DNA of 64,000 nucleotides, taken from contig NZ_JAGKJK010000003.1 in assembly GCF_020329435.1 (NCBI RefSeq), positions 1 through 64,000 of the forward strand, read 5' to 3'. This stretch comes from Bradyrhizobium hereditatis. GTDB taxonomy: Bacteria > Pseudomonadota > Alphaproteobacteria > Rhizobiales > Xanthobacteraceae. Of this stretch, positions 8,265-16,858 are shown piece by piece; positions within the stretch are counted from its first letter, which is position 1, and every line of letters starts with the position of its first letter. The position numbers and the translations under genes are program-made. The notes below the pieces were generated by a model. That model did not search any database. It saw only the letters and a list, made by a program, of their open reading frames with translations, and was not told the DNA's origin.

Positions 8265-9200
8265 ATGAACCGCCTGCTCCTACGTACCAAGGCGCGCCTG
8301 CGCGACGCTGCCAAGCCGGTGGCGGAAGCCGCCGTCGGCGCGCTGACGGTCGCGCTGCTCCGCACCACGCGCTACTTCGATCCGGACAAGACTGCCAATT
8401 TCTTCGGCCGCGTCACCCGCTTCATCGGGCGACGGCTGCGCGAGGATCGCATCGGCCGCGAGAATCTCAAGGCCGCCTTCCCCGAGAAATCGCCGGAGGA
8501 GATCGAGACCATTCTGACCGGCGTGTGGGATAATCTCGGCCGCATCGGCGCCGAGTTCGCCCATCTCGATCACATCTGGGACTATGACCTCGATCATCCG
8601 GAGAAGCCGAGCCGCATCGAGTTCACGCCGCGGACCAAGGAAATCTTCGATTCCCTGCGCGACGACGGCAAGCCTGCGATCATCTTCGCAAGCCATCTCG
8701 GCAACTGGGAAATCCCGGCGCTCGGCGCGGTGGCGCATGGGCTCGATTGCGCGATCCTGTTCCGCCGGCCGAACATCGAGGCCGCCGACCGCGCGATCGA
8801 GAGGATCCGCGCCGTCAAGATGGGCACGCTGGTGCCGGCCGGCCGCGACGCGCCGCTCAAGCTCGCCGAAGCCCTGCAGAGGGGCCAGCACGTCGCGATG
8901 CTGGTCGATCAGTACATGGGCAACGGCGTTGAGGTGACGTTCTTCGGCCGCAAGACCAAGGCCAACCCGACGCTGGCGCGGCTGCTCCGGCAGGTCGAAT
9001 GCCCCGTGCACGGCGTGCGCATCATCCGCCTGCCCAATCACCGCTTCCGCGCGGAGCTATCCGAAGAGGTCAAGCCGGTGCGCGACGCCTCAGGCCAGAT
9101 CGACATCCAGGGCACGATGCAGGCGGTGACATCCGTAGTCGAAGGCTGGGTGCGCGAATATCCGGACCAGTGGCTGTGGCTGCACCGGAGATGGCGGTAG
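8265..9200 (+). CDS. lpxXL: Lipid A very-long-chain acyltransferase LpxXL
   Basis: LpxL/HtrB-family acyltransferase of 311 residues that moves the very-long-chain hydroxy acid from AcpXL to lipid A at the inner membrane. The H-x4-E catalytic motif is H144-E149 in ASHLGNWEIP. Other family blocks are PAGRDAPLKLAEAL, MLVDQYMGNGVEVTFFGRK and the C-terminal PDQWLWLHRRW. The start follows fabF1XL by 21 bases. It is the last gene of the VLCFA operon; the next genes run the opposite way. Confidence 0.92.
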   Translation: MNRLLLRTKARLRDAAKPVAEAAVGALTVALLRTTRYFDPDKTANFFGRVTRFIGRRLREDRIGRENLKAAFPEKSPEEIETILTGVWDNLGRIGAEFAHLDHIWDYDLDHPEKPSRIEFTPRTKEIFDSLRDDGKPAIIFASHLGNWEIPALGAVAHGLDCAILFRRPNIEAADRAIERIRAVKMGTLVPAGRDAPLKLAEALQRGQHVAMLVDQYMGNGVEVTFFGRKTKANPTLARLLRQVECPVHGVRIIRLPNHRFRAELSEEVKPVRDASGQIDIQGTMQAVTSVVEGWVREYPDQWLWLHRRWR

Positions 9201-9220
9201 GGGCGCAGCGACAGCGGCCT

Positions 9221-9575
9221 TTACCGCGTCAGTGGTCGCATGCGGATGCGGCCCGGTTCAACGACCGAGAAATGGCCGGTCCAATCGTGGCGCGCCATCA
9301 AACTCGTGAGCTGCTGCCCGACTTCATCGGGACGGGGCATAGGAATACGCAGCAAAATTACCCCGCATGCTGCAGGCAATCCCGATGCCTTCGCAAGTTC
9401 TCCGAAGTCTTTATCAAAAGTGAGCAGAATACGCCCGTCGCGCACCGCCCACGCCAACACCTCCTGATCGCGACTGCCAGGCGCTTCGGCCCTGATCCAA
9501 ACGACGTCATTTCCGGCCCACACGAAGGGCTGTGACCAGCGCACCCGGTATATTCTCATTGGCAAGAAAGCGCAT
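9221..9575 (-). pseudogene. Frameshifted DUF5615 (PIN-like) toxin
   Basis: A DUF5615-type predicted nuclease toxin in two frames. From the ATG at 9575 one frame reads MRFLANENIPGALVTALR and then stops. The other frame continues AGNDVVWIRAEAPGSRDQEV and TFDKDFGELA to the stop at 9221. Removing one base of the CCC run at 9517-9519 joins them as ...LRVAGNDVVW..., and the span of 355 bases (3n+1) agrees with one inserted base. The gene begins one base after the DUF433 stop, as in intact pairs. The change may be a real inactivating mutation or a sequencing error. Confidence 0.8.
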
Positions 9576-9576
9576 A

Positions 9577-9807
9577 TCAGGCCGCGCTGGGATAGACCCT
9601 CTCCCCACTCAACGTATCGCGGGCATAAGCAAGGCACGCGATAACGTCGTCATGGGTAATATCGGGGTAGTTGGTCAGAATATCGGACTCGGTCCAACCA
9701 TCTGCAAGCAAGCCAATCACGAATTCCACGGCGAGCCTGGTCCCGCGAATAACAGGCTTCCCGGCTAGCACATCAGGCGACAACGATATGCGAGGATGTT
9801 CAGTCAT
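9577..9807 (-). CDS. DUF433 antitoxin-like protein
   Basis: Small 76-residue DUF433 protein, with the typical blocks SPDVLAGKPVIRGTRLAVEF, GWTESDILTNYPDIT and DVIACLAYA. Such proteins have a winged-helix fold and are paired with DUF5615 nucleases as predicted toxin-antitoxin modules. Here it is complete and directly precedes the frameshifted partner (TGA-T-ATG junction), so it may be a surviving antitoxin. No biochemical role is shown by the sequence alone. Confidence 0.8.
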   Translation of the reverse strand: MTEHPRISLSPDVLAGKPVIRGTRLAVEFVIGLLADGWTESDILTNYPDITHDDVIACLAYARDTLSGERVYPSAA

Positions 9808-9933
9808 GTCGGCGGCCGCTCCTTATCCAGAGCCAGATACTACCTGAGTCCGGCCAGCTGCGCGACGACAGAATCGTAGAATGAATCCGTCTACAATGGA
9901 GCGGTGCGGGACCCCGGATAATTTCGGCCTACG

Positions 9934-10047
9934 CTACCCGCCGAACAGCAGGCCGAGGCTCCACGCTTTCATCGCAACGGTCGATGCCAGGACGAAGATG
10001 ATTTGCAGCAGTGTGCGTGTTGAGAAGAATGCGAGGAAGTTGGTCAT
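9934..10047 (-). CDS. 37-residue putative membrane protein
   Basis: A short reading frame from ATG 10047 with a good ribosome site (CCAGGAG, 7 bases upstream). It encodes a 37-residue peptide with one hydrophobic helix, roughly LLQIIFVLASTVAMKAW, and a Gly-rich end. I do not recognise a family. It is monocistronic between the DUF433 gene and a palindromic repeat. The ribosome site and clean transmembrane pattern argue for a real gene; lack of comparison keeps confidence moderate. Confidence 0.5.
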   Translation of the reverse strand: MTNFLAFFSTRTLLQIIFVLASTVAMKAWSLGLLFGG

Positions 10048-10114
10048 GTGATGCTCCTGGAGGGAGCTATAGATTCTCGCTCGGGTACCGGCAACAGGAG
10101 TTTGTTGGGATAAG

Positions 10115-10193
10115 CGTAGCCCGGATGAGCGCAGCGACATCCGGGATATTACCGACGCCGGCCCCGGATATCGCTTCGCTCATCCGCGCTACG
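10115..10193. repeat. Palindromic repeat GTAGCCCGGATGAG family, copy 1
   Basis: CGTAGCCCGGATGAGCGCAG at the left is mirrored by TCGCTTCGCTCATCCGCGCTACG at the right, with inner arms ACATCCGGGATAT and CCCCGGATATCGC. A second member lies at 46551-46621. Confidence 0.8.
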
Positions 10194-10232
10194 GCTTCGC
10201 AATGACGGCGGAGAGACGCTCGCGCGCTGCCA

Positions 10233-11339
10233 TCACCTCCCCGTCTTCACCCTTGTCCACAGCCGGTTGATGACGCGCTGTGTCGCGGGATCACGGGCCT
10301 TGATGACGAACAGCTTTTTCTGCGTCGCCTCGTCCGGGTAGATATTCTTGTCGTTCAGAATCTTCGGATCGATCAGCTTCTGGCTGGCCAGATTGCCGTT
10401 GGCGTAGGACAGGAAATTGGAATTCTTCGCCGCAACATCGGGGCGGTAGAGATAGTTGATCAGCTCATAGGCTTCCGCGACGTTCTTGGCGTCCGCAGGG
10501 ATCGCGAGATTGTCGAAGAACATCTGCGCGCCCTCCTTCGGAATGGTGTAGCCGATCTCGACGCCGTTCTTGGCTTCCGCAGCGCGGCTGCGCGCCTGCA
10601 TGATGTCGCCCGACCAGCCCACCACGAAGCAGATCTCGCCGGAGGCAAGCGCGCCCAGATATTCCGAGGAATGAAACTTGCGGACATTGGGCCTGATCTT
10701 GGCGACGAGTTCGGCGGCCTTTTCGAGATCGGCCTGCTTGGTCGAATTCGGGTCGATGCCGAGATAGCTCAAGGCCGCGGGCAAAATGTCGTCGGCGGAA
10801 TCCAGCATGTGGATGCCGCAGTCTTTGAACTTGGCGAGGTTCTCCGGCTTGAAGACGATATCCCAGCTATCGATTTTCACGTCGGGGCCAAGAATTTTCT
10901 CTGATGTCTTGACGTTGTAGCCGATGCCGGTGGTGCCCCACATGTAATTGGCGGCGTAGTTGTTGCCGGGATCGTAGGTCGCGAGCTGGTCGGTCACCAC
11001 AGGCCAGGCGTTGGCGAGATTGGGCAGTTTTGATTTGTCGAGCCTGGTGAAGACTTTTGCGGTGATCTGGCGCTGCAGGAAATAGCCCGTGGGCACCACG
11101 ACGTCGTAGCCCGACTTGCCGGCCAGAAGGCGCGTCTCCAGCGTCTCGTTGGCGTCGAACGTGTCGTAAACCACCTTGATGCCGGTTTCCTTGGTAAAAT
11201 CCTCCAGCACGCTAGGTGCCATATAGTTCGACCAATTGTAGAAATTGACCGTGCGCTCCTGCGCCGACGCGGGCGCGAGCAACAACGATGCAGCGATCGC
11301 GCCGATCAGGCACAGCGAATTTCGGATCGAATCGCGCAT
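10233..11339 (-). CDS. Polyamine-type periplasmic binding protein
   Basis: Extracellular solute-binding protein of the PotD/PotF (spermidine/putrescine) type, 368 residues. A signal peptide of about 26 residues ends APASAQ. The mature start ERTVNFYNWSNYMAPSVLEDF is the family hallmark, followed by GYDVVVPTGYFLQRQ and NYMWGTTGIGYN. No permease or ATPase genes adjoin it, so it either serves a transporter encoded elsewhere or has a stand-alone role. Its start lies 2 bases past the stop of the leftward aminotransferase gene, so the three leftward genes from the rhodanese down look like one transcript. The exact ligand is not decidable by eye. Confidence 0.88.
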   Translation of the reverse strand: MRDSIRNSLCLIGAIAASLLLAPASAQERTVNFYNWSNYMAPSVLEDFTKETGIKVVYDTFDANETLETRLLAGKSGYDVVVPTGYFLQRQITAKVFTRLDKSKLPNLANAWPVVTDQLATYDPGNNYAANYMWGTTGIGYNVKTSEKILGPDVKIDSWDIVFKPENLAKFKDCGIHMLDSADDILPAALSYLGIDPNSTKQADLEKAAELVAKIRPNVRKFHSSEYLGALASGEICFVVGWSGDIMQARSRAAEAKNGVEIGYTIPKEGAQMFFDNLAIPADAKNVAEAYELINYLYRPDVAAKNSNFLSYANGNLASQKLIDPKILNDKNIYPDEATQKKLFVIKARDPATQRVINRLWTRVKTGR

Positions 11340-11341
11340 GT

Positions 11342-12514
11342 CTACCTCTTGCGACGGCCGTGCACCGCGTCGGACAGGCGCTCCAGCGCGGTATCCAGCG
11401 TTTCGTCCTTCTTGGAAAAACAGAACCGCACCACCGAGGTTACCGCATCCTGCTCGTAGAATGCCGACACCGGGATCGCCGCGACCTTATAATCGGTCAC
11501 GATGCGCTTGCAGAACTCGACATCGGTTTCATTCAGCCCGAGCGGCGATAGGTCGACGGTGAGAAAATACGTCCCTTGCGATTTCAGCACGGGAAAGCCG
11601 ATGCTCTCCAGCCCCTTGGTCAGGCGGTCTCGGCTGCGCGCGAGGTCGTTGCGCATGTCGTAAAAATATTGGTCGGGCTTGCCGAGGCCGTAGGCGACTG
11701 CGGCCTGCAGGTTCGGCGCGGTGGTGAAGGTCAGAAACTGGTGCACCTTGGCCGCCACCCGCAGCAGCGGCGGCGCGGCGCAGACAAAACCGACCTTCCA
11801 TCCCGTCAGCGAAAAGATCTTGCCGGCGCTGCCGACCTTGATGGTGCGGTCGCGCATGCCTGGAATCGTGATCAGCGGAATATGCTCCCGGCCATCGAAG
11901 ATGACGTGCTCCCAGACCTCGTCGCAGATCGCGATGGTGTCGAACTTCTGGCAGAACCGCGCCAGCAATTCGAGGTCCTCGCGGGGATAGACGACGGCAG
12001 CCGGATTGAGCGGGTTGTTGAACAGCACCGCCTTGGTCTTCGGATTGAAGACGCTTGCCAGCATCTCCTCGGTCAGCCGCCAGCCCGGCGGCTCGAGCCG
12101 GAGCAGGCGCGGAATGCCGCCGGCTTGGCGGATGATCGGCAGATAGCTGTCATAGACGGGCTGGAACACCACGACCTCGTCGCCGGGTTCGACGACGGCG
12201 AGAATGGAAGCGGTCAGCGCCTCGGTGCCGCCCGAGGTCACCATTACCTCAGTCATCGGATCAAGCGAGAGCTTGTGCCAGCGCCCGTAATGGGCGGCGA
12301 TCGCCTGCCGCAGCTCCGGAATGCCCATCATCGACGGGTACTGGTTGTAGCCGTTCACCGTGGCGTCGGCCGCAGCGCGGCGGATATCCTCCGGTCCGGG
12401 ATCGTCGGGAAAGCCCTGTCCGAGATTGATGGCGTTGTTGTCGCGCGCCGCCTGCGACATCGCCTCGAACACGGTGACGGGAAGGTCGGCGAAGACCTTG
12501 TTCATGGACGTCAT
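11342..12514 (-). CDS. PLP-dependent class I/II aminotransferase
   Basis: Fold-type I aminotransferase of 390 residues, similar to the methionine/kynurenine aminotransferase (YbdL-like) group. Seen are INLGQGFPDDPGP at the N-terminus, TSGGTEALTASILAVVEPGD for phosphate binding, NNPLNPAAVVYP, and the PLP lysine in KVGSAGKIFSLTGWKVGF. The C-terminus has VRFCFSKKDETL. Substrate choice cannot be read from sequence. It lies 6 bases after the rhodanese stop and 2 bases before the binding-protein gene. The rhodanese neighbour makes a link to sulfur amino acids possible but unproven. Confidence 0.88.
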   Translation of the reverse strand: MTSMNKVFADLPVTVFEAMSQAARDNNAINLGQGFPDDPGPEDIRRAAADATVNGYNQYPSMMGIPELRQAIAAHYGRWHKLSLDPMTEVMVTSGGTEALTASILAVVEPGDEVVVFQPVYDSYLPIIRQAGGIPRLLRLEPPGWRLTEEMLASVFNPKTKAVLFNNPLNPAAVVYPREDLELLARFCQKFDTIAICDEVWEHVIFDGREHIPLITIPGMRDRTIKVGSAGKIFSLTGWKVGFVCAAPPLLRVAAKVHQFLTFTTAPNLQAAVAYGLGKPDQYFYDMRNDLARSRDRLTKGLESIGFPVLKSQGTYFLTVDLSPLGLNETDVEFCKRIVTDYKVAAIPVSAFYEQDAVTSVVRFCFSKKDETLDTALERLSDAVHGRRKR

Positions 12515-12520
12515 GGCGCG

Positions 12521-12850
12521 TCAGCCGCCGGTCCTGGTCTGCAATCCCGCAGCCTTCCACGCCAGAATGCCGCCCGCCAGATGCTTGTCATAGGGCAGCC
12601 CTGCCGCCTGCGCCGCGAGCGAGGCCGTCACCGAGCGCTTGCCGGAGCGGCAGGCAAACACCACCTGCCTGCCCTTGGGATCGGGAATGGCCGCCGGGTC
12701 GAACGATTGCAGCGGCACTACGACGCCATCCGGATAGGCTTCCACCGCAACCTCGTTGGGTTCACGGACGTCGACCAGGAGATAGCGTCCTTCCGCCATT
12801 CCCTTCGCCACGTCTTCCGGCGTCAAATCGTGCACCTGATGGTCCGCCAC
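12521..12850 (-). CDS. Single-domain rhodanese
   Basis: Rhodanese-fold sulfurtransferase of 109 residues. The start is the GTG at 12850, preceded by AGGAGG at 5 bases; longer in-frame starts lack a ribosome site. The active-site loop is CRSGKR, with the cysteine that would carry persulfide, after VVFAC. The domain start LLVDVREPNEVAVEAYPDG is typical of GlpE/PspE-like proteins. There is no signal peptide, so it should be cytoplasmic. It is probably the first gene of the leftward unit with the aminotransferase. Confidence 0.85.
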   Translation of the reverse strand: MADHQVHDLTPEDVAKGMAEGRYLLVDVREPNEVAVEAYPDGVVVPLQSFDPAAIPDPKGRQVVFACRSGKRSVTASLAAQAAGLPYDKHLAGGILAWKAAGLQTRTGG

Positions 12851-13012
12851 GCAATCCTCCTGACAAGCCGCCGCGAGGGCTCCGATTGGCCCCCGCCAAG
12901 CGGGCGCCAAAGTCGCCCCTCGCGAGACGAAAATCAAGCGCTGCGAACGGTTTAAACGACCGCCCAATGTGCGGTTCGGCCCACCACGATTATTCTCCGC
13001 GCGCCCCTGCTC

Positions 13013-13165
13013 TCAGGTCAGAAGTTCTTTCTCTATGGGCCAGGCGCCTTCCGGCGTTTGCGGGGCCGGCCGGTAGCCGCGCCGGAGGTAGAAACCACGG
13101 GCGTTTGGGCTTGCCTCCGCGAACGCCTTCTGGAACAGCCGTTCGCGGATCAGCCCTTCAAGCAT
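13013..13165 (-). pseudogene. C-terminal remnant of a GNAT acetyltransferase
   Basis: A 50-codon leftward frame with EASPNARGFYLRRGYRPAP followed by WPIEKELL, which is how many GNAT N-acetyltransferases end (the region that contacts the CoA end of the fold). The acetyl-CoA-binding R/Q-x-x-G-x-G/A part is missing, and no upstream homologous frame is visible before 13220. I infer a deletion remnant. It could also be a short unrelated gene. Confidence 0.45.
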
Positions 13166-13219
13166 AACTGCGCTACAGTCTGGGAGCTGGCCTGACCGTC
13201 ATTCACCTCAGGAGCCCGC

Positions 13220-14908
13220 ATGGCTACGGCAATCTCGGTACTCGGCGGCGTGGGCCTCTTCCTGCTTGGTATGACCGTGATGACGGAAGGCCTGAAGAGA
13301 GTGGCCGGCTCCGCCCTGCGCGCGATGCTCGGCAAGGCAGCGGCGACGCCGCTGCATGGCTCATTTTGGGGCGCGATCGTCACGCTTCTGGTGCAGTCTT
13401 CCAGTGCAACCACCATGACGACGATCGGTCTCGTTAGCGCGGGCTTGCTAACGTTCCCGCAAGGGTTGGGCCTTGTCTTCGGCGCGAATGTCGGCACTAC
13501 GGGGACCGGCTGGCTGGTCGCGCTCATCGGCGTCCGCGTCTCGCTCACGGCAGCAGCGCTGCCGATGATCTTCATCGGCGCGTTGACCAAGCTTCTGGCG
13601 CGCGGGCGAATGTCTGGGGCGGGCGCCGCTCTCGCCGGGTTCGGGCTTGTGCTCTTTGGGCTGACGACCCTGCAGCAGGGTATGGGCGGGCTGGCCGAAC
13701 GATTGCACCCGGCGGATCTGCCCGCGGTTCTCGGAGGTCCGGAAGCGCGCTGGTGGTCGGGCCTGTTCGGCGTGCTGGCGCTCGTCGCGATCGGACTGGT
13801 GATGACCGCGCTGATGCAGTCGTCAACGGCCGCCGTCGCAGTGACCTTGTCCGGCCACTATGCCGGCGCGATCGGGCTGGACCAGGCCTGCGCGCTGATC
13901 ATCGGCCAGAACATCGGAACGGCGACGAGTTCGGCCCTGGCCGCGATTGGCGCGAGCACCACCGCCAAGCGGCTGGCCATCGCTTATGTCCTTTTCAAGC
14001 TGGTCGCGGCCGTGATCGCGCTTGTGCTTTTTCCCGTCGTCATCCCTCTGCTTCTGCGCGCCGCGAGTACTGTCGACGGTGTCACGCTGCTGGCCGCCTA
14101 CCACACGGCGTACAATGTTGTCGGCGTGGTGGTCCTGCTACCGCTGGTCAACCGGTTCACGCAACTGATCGAGCGTATCCTGCCCGAGCGTGGCTCGCCG
14201 CTGACGCGATGCCTCGAACCCCTGGCGCTCGCTAGTCCGATCGTGGCCGTGGAAGCGGTGCGGCGAACGATCGCGCGCGTGCTCATAACCGTGTGCGGTT
14301 CGGTCGAGGCGGCATTGACAGGCCGCGCCAAGCAGATTCGTCTCGGGAAGGACGCCGTATCGGTGCAGGAGGCGGCCGACGCCCTGCGCCAAGCGCAATT
14401 ATTCCTGTCGGATATGACCGGCCCCCCTGACACCGACGAGGAGCAACGGCGTCTCACCAGCACACTACACGCACTCGACCGCGCGTCTCGGCTGACGGAG
14501 GTCGCGAATGGAGGAATCAATTTCGCTTCGGTGGGGGACGGACCGGAGGACATCCGGGCCGGAGAATTATGCGCAGAAGCGATGCGCAGCGCAGCCGCGA
14601 TTGCGCGCGGCGTGGCAGCGCCGCCTCGCGTTGCTGGCTCTCCGCAAATTGTGCCGGCTTCACGTGGCGACGACGCCATGTCCGGTCCGCGTGCGATCCC
14701 GCCCGACGAGGCGATCGCCGAACTCGAACGCTGTACGAAGCAACTCGACGAAGCGCTGCGCACCCACCGCAGCGCGACGCTCGGCGCGGTCGCCAATGGA
14801 ACGCTCACCGCCGATGCCGCGCTCCTTCGCGTCGAAACGGTGCGAAACCTCGAAGCGCTATCGCAGCACGCTTGGCGCTCTGCAGCTCATCTTGTCGGTC
14901 GCGGCTAG
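13220..14908 (+). CDS. Na+/phosphate cotransporter family protein
   Basis: Na/Pi cotransporter II-type membrane protein of 562 residues. The duplicated family motif is present as VQSSSATTMTTIG in the first half and MQSSTAAVAVTLSG in the second, each in an inverted hairpin, with GANVGTTGTGWL and GQNIGTATSSALAAIG next to them. About eight hydrophobic segments fill residues 1-310. The C-terminal 230 residues are soluble and helical, like the PhoU-like tail of YjbB proteins. The start ATG follows CAGGAG. It probably moves phosphate across the inner membrane; the direction cannot be told. Confidence 0.88.
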   Translation: MATAISVLGGVGLFLLGMTVMTEGLKRVAGSALRAMLGKAAATPLHGSFWGAIVTLLVQSSSATTMTTIGLVSAGLLTFPQGLGLVFGANVGTTGTGWLVALIGVRVSLTAAALPMIFIGALTKLLARGRMSGAGAALAGFGLVLFGLTTLQQGMGGLAERLHPADLPAVLGGPEARWWSGLFGVLALVAIGLVMTALMQSSTAAVAVTLSGHYAGAIGLDQACALIIGQNIGTATSSALAAIGASTTAKRLAIAYVLFKLVAAVIALVLFPVVIPLLLRAASTVDGVTLLAAYHTAYNVVGVVVLLPLVNRFTQLIERILPERGSPLTRCLEPLALASPIVAVEAVRRTIARVLITVCGSVEAALTGRAKQIRLGKDAVSVQEAADALRQAQLFLSDMTGPPDTDEEQRRLTSTLHALDRASRLTEVANGGINFASVGDGPEDIRAGELCAEAMRSAAAIARGVAAPPRVAGSPQIVPASRGDDAMSGPRAIPPDEAIAELERCTKQLDEALRTHRSATLGAVANGTLTADAALLRVETVRNLEALSQHAWRSAAHLVGRG

Positions 14909-15213
14909 CCAAGGAAGCAGGACTGGGCTGGGGACAGGTCCCATCGAAACGCAAACGACCAGCGCACGGCAAAAGCCGTAGGCCCACTCGAATGTCTCTA
15001 GCCATAGGTGAGCTATTTCACATCGAGATCAAAAGCGAAGGACTAAGATTCCCAGCCTCAGCTGGCGTGAAGAAAGCTGAATACATTCGAATCTGGGACA
15101 ACTTCGTTGTCCGATCTGTAGTCGCTCAAACATAGTTGAGCGCATTGTTGTTGAACCGTCGCGAAGTTCCCGTGACCCACGATAAGGGGCTTTGAGGACC
15201 GCAGGAGGTTCTG
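14909..15213. other. Intergenic stretch with two hairpins
   Basis: About 305 bases without a convincing gene. Two perfect hairpins lie close together: GGACAAC/GTTGTCC with a 3-base loop at 15096-15112, and CGCTCAA/TTGAGCG with a 6-base loop at 15123-15142. Neither is followed by a T-run. They could terminate the transporter transcript or belong to the leader of the next gene. Confidence 0.5.
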
Positions 15214-15441
15214 ATGACGAGGCATCGAACGATTACTGGGTTCGTGGCTGTCGCTCTGCTCGCTGTAGCCGCATCAGCTGCCACCATGAGATCGCACTCG
15301 CCCTCGACCGAGGGCATTGGCGTCTCCGACGCGACTATGTTGAAAGGCCCCACGGTCGAGGCGAACGAAGTCCCGGCTGCGAGTTTTGACGAGCGCTGGT
15401 CCGCTATGTCCTCTTCGACGACGGACAAGCCTGAGCGATAA
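15214..15441 (+). CDS. Small secreted hypothetical protein
   Basis: A 75-residue frame with a strong ribosome site (GCAGGAGG, 6 bases before ATG). The first 23 residues look like a signal peptide (positive start MTRHR, hydrophobic VAVALLAVAASA). The mature part of about 50 residues is Ser/Thr/Glu-rich with no recognisable motif and no cysteine. It precedes the haloperoxidase-like gene by 190 bases and may share its transcript. I do not recognise the family. Confidence 0.6.
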   Translation: MTRHRTITGFVAVALLAVAASAATMRSHSPSTEGIGVSDATMLKGPTVEANEVPAASFDERWSAMSSSTTDKPER

Positions 15442-15633
15442 GCTCGACGTTCGCTAAGTGCCGCCGCAACCGGCCCACTTGGTGGAAATTGCAATGGACT
15501 CTGAGCAGTTGGGCGACGCATTCGCGTGACGAAGCGCAGATGCGGCTGCGCGCACGAGGAGATGAATACGGAGGCACGACACACCACACCACATTGGCAG
15601 TCATTTGAAAATTTATTTTCGAAGGAGGCAACG

Positions 15634-16854
15634 ATGAACGTACTGAAAGCTGCAATCGTCGGCCTTGGACTAATTTCAGCCAATACAGCGGTCCACGCGG
15701 ACGTCATCGCCGACTGGAACAACACCGCAATGGCCGTGATGAAGGCGGTTAATGTGGCCGGCAATCCGTGGACGCGCAGCATGGCGCTGGTGAACGTGTC
15801 CATGTCTGACGCGGTCAACTCTGTGCAGAACCGATATTCACGTTACATACCCGAGCTTCCACTAGACCCGAACGCGTCGGCCGAAGCCGCGGCAGCGGCG
15901 GCTGCCCGCGAGATTCTCATGCGCCAATATCCCGGCCAGAAAGACCGGATTGAAACGGCCTTCGCGGAGACGATGAAAACCATTCCGGACAACCCAGCGC
16001 GGGCCGCGGGGATTGCTTTAGGCGAACAAGTCGCAGCTGCTATTTTCACAGAACGGCAGAGCGACGCGACAAACATGCCCGACACATACCGCCCGCTCAC
16101 CACGCCCGGCGTGTGGGTGCCGACCACACCGCCGCTCTTCCCTCAATATGCGACGGCCAAGCCGTGGGGTATGGAGAGCGCTAGTCAGTTTCGCCCGGGT
16201 CCGCCCCCTGCCCTCAACAGCGCTCTTTACGCGCGCGATTACAACGAAACGAAGGAAATGGGCGGCGTGAAAAGCACGAAGCGGACCGACGCGCAGTCCG
16301 ACGCCGTGCGCTTCTGGACACAGGCCAACCTTGGGCCCGCATGGTTCCAGGCGGCCAGGCAGGCTTCCGCTCGTCGTGATCTCCCTGTGGCAGAAAGTGC
16401 GCGAGTGTTCGCACTGATGTCCATGGCTCTCGCCAATTGCTTCATCGTCGATTGGGACGCCAAATTCCAATACAATTTTTGGCGGCCGATCACCGCCATC
16501 CGCAACGGCGACCAAGACGGCAACGATGCGACGGAACGCGAGGCAGGCTGGCAGCCTTTGAACACCACGCCGATGCACCCCGAATACCCGTCTCAGGCGG
16601 GGATCAACGCGGGCGCGGCGCGAGGCGTTCTGGAAGCCGTGTTCGGCAATGGGACGGAAAGCTTCACCGCGACCGATACTTCCGACGCGCGCCTATCGCG
16701 CCAATTCACCAGCTTTGCGCAGATGGCCGAGGAGCACAAAGAGGTGCGCGTCTGGGGCGGCATACATTTCCGCAATTCGCTGGAGGTCGGAGAGGCGATG
16801 GGTCGCAGGATCGCTGACCATCTCGTGGCAAATTACATGAAGCCGACGCGGTAA
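15634..16854 (+). CDS. Haloperoxidase/PAP2-like protein, atypical active site
   Basis: Vanadium-dependent haloperoxidase/acid-phosphatase superfamily protein of 406 residues. Start at 15634 follows GAAGGAGG, and a signal peptide ends TAVHAD. The vanadate/phosphate-binding residues K277 and R284-P285 (K-x6-RP) and H378 in WGGIHFR are present, as is WDAKFQYNFWRPITAIR. The middle motif, normally PSGH, reads PSQA (319-322), so the acid-base histidine is replaced. It may bind an oxyanion without normal peroxidase or phosphatase turnover, or use another residue. The stop lies 4 bases before a c-type haem protein gene, which suggests co-translation. Confidence 0.82.
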   Translation: MNVLKAAIVGLGLISANTAVHADVIADWNNTAMAVMKAVNVAGNPWTRSMALVNVSMSDAVNSVQNRYSRYIPELPLDPNASAEAAAAAAAREILMRQYPGQKDRIETAFAETMKTIPDNPARAAGIALGEQVAAAIFTERQSDATNMPDTYRPLTTPGVWVPTTPPLFPQYATAKPWGMESASQFRPGPPPALNSALYARDYNETKEMGGVKSTKRTDAQSDAVRFWTQANLGPAWFQAARQASARRDLPVAESARVFALMSMALANCFIVDWDAKFQYNFWRPITAIRNGDQDGNDATEREAGWQPLNTTPMHPEYPSQAGINAGAARGVLEAVFGNGTESFTATDTSDARLSRQFTSFAQMAEEHKEVRVWGGIHFRNSLEVGEAMGRRIADHLVANYMKPTR

Positions 16855-16858
16855 GTCC

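Noticed and set aside
11576..12955. 459-codon rightward frame
   Set aside because: Antisense to the aminotransferase and rhodanese genes, both of which have catalytic motifs.
14992..15135. Short 47-codon frame after the Na/Pi transporter
   Set aside because: No ribosome site, and the frame covers two perfect hairpins, so non-coding structure is the better reading.
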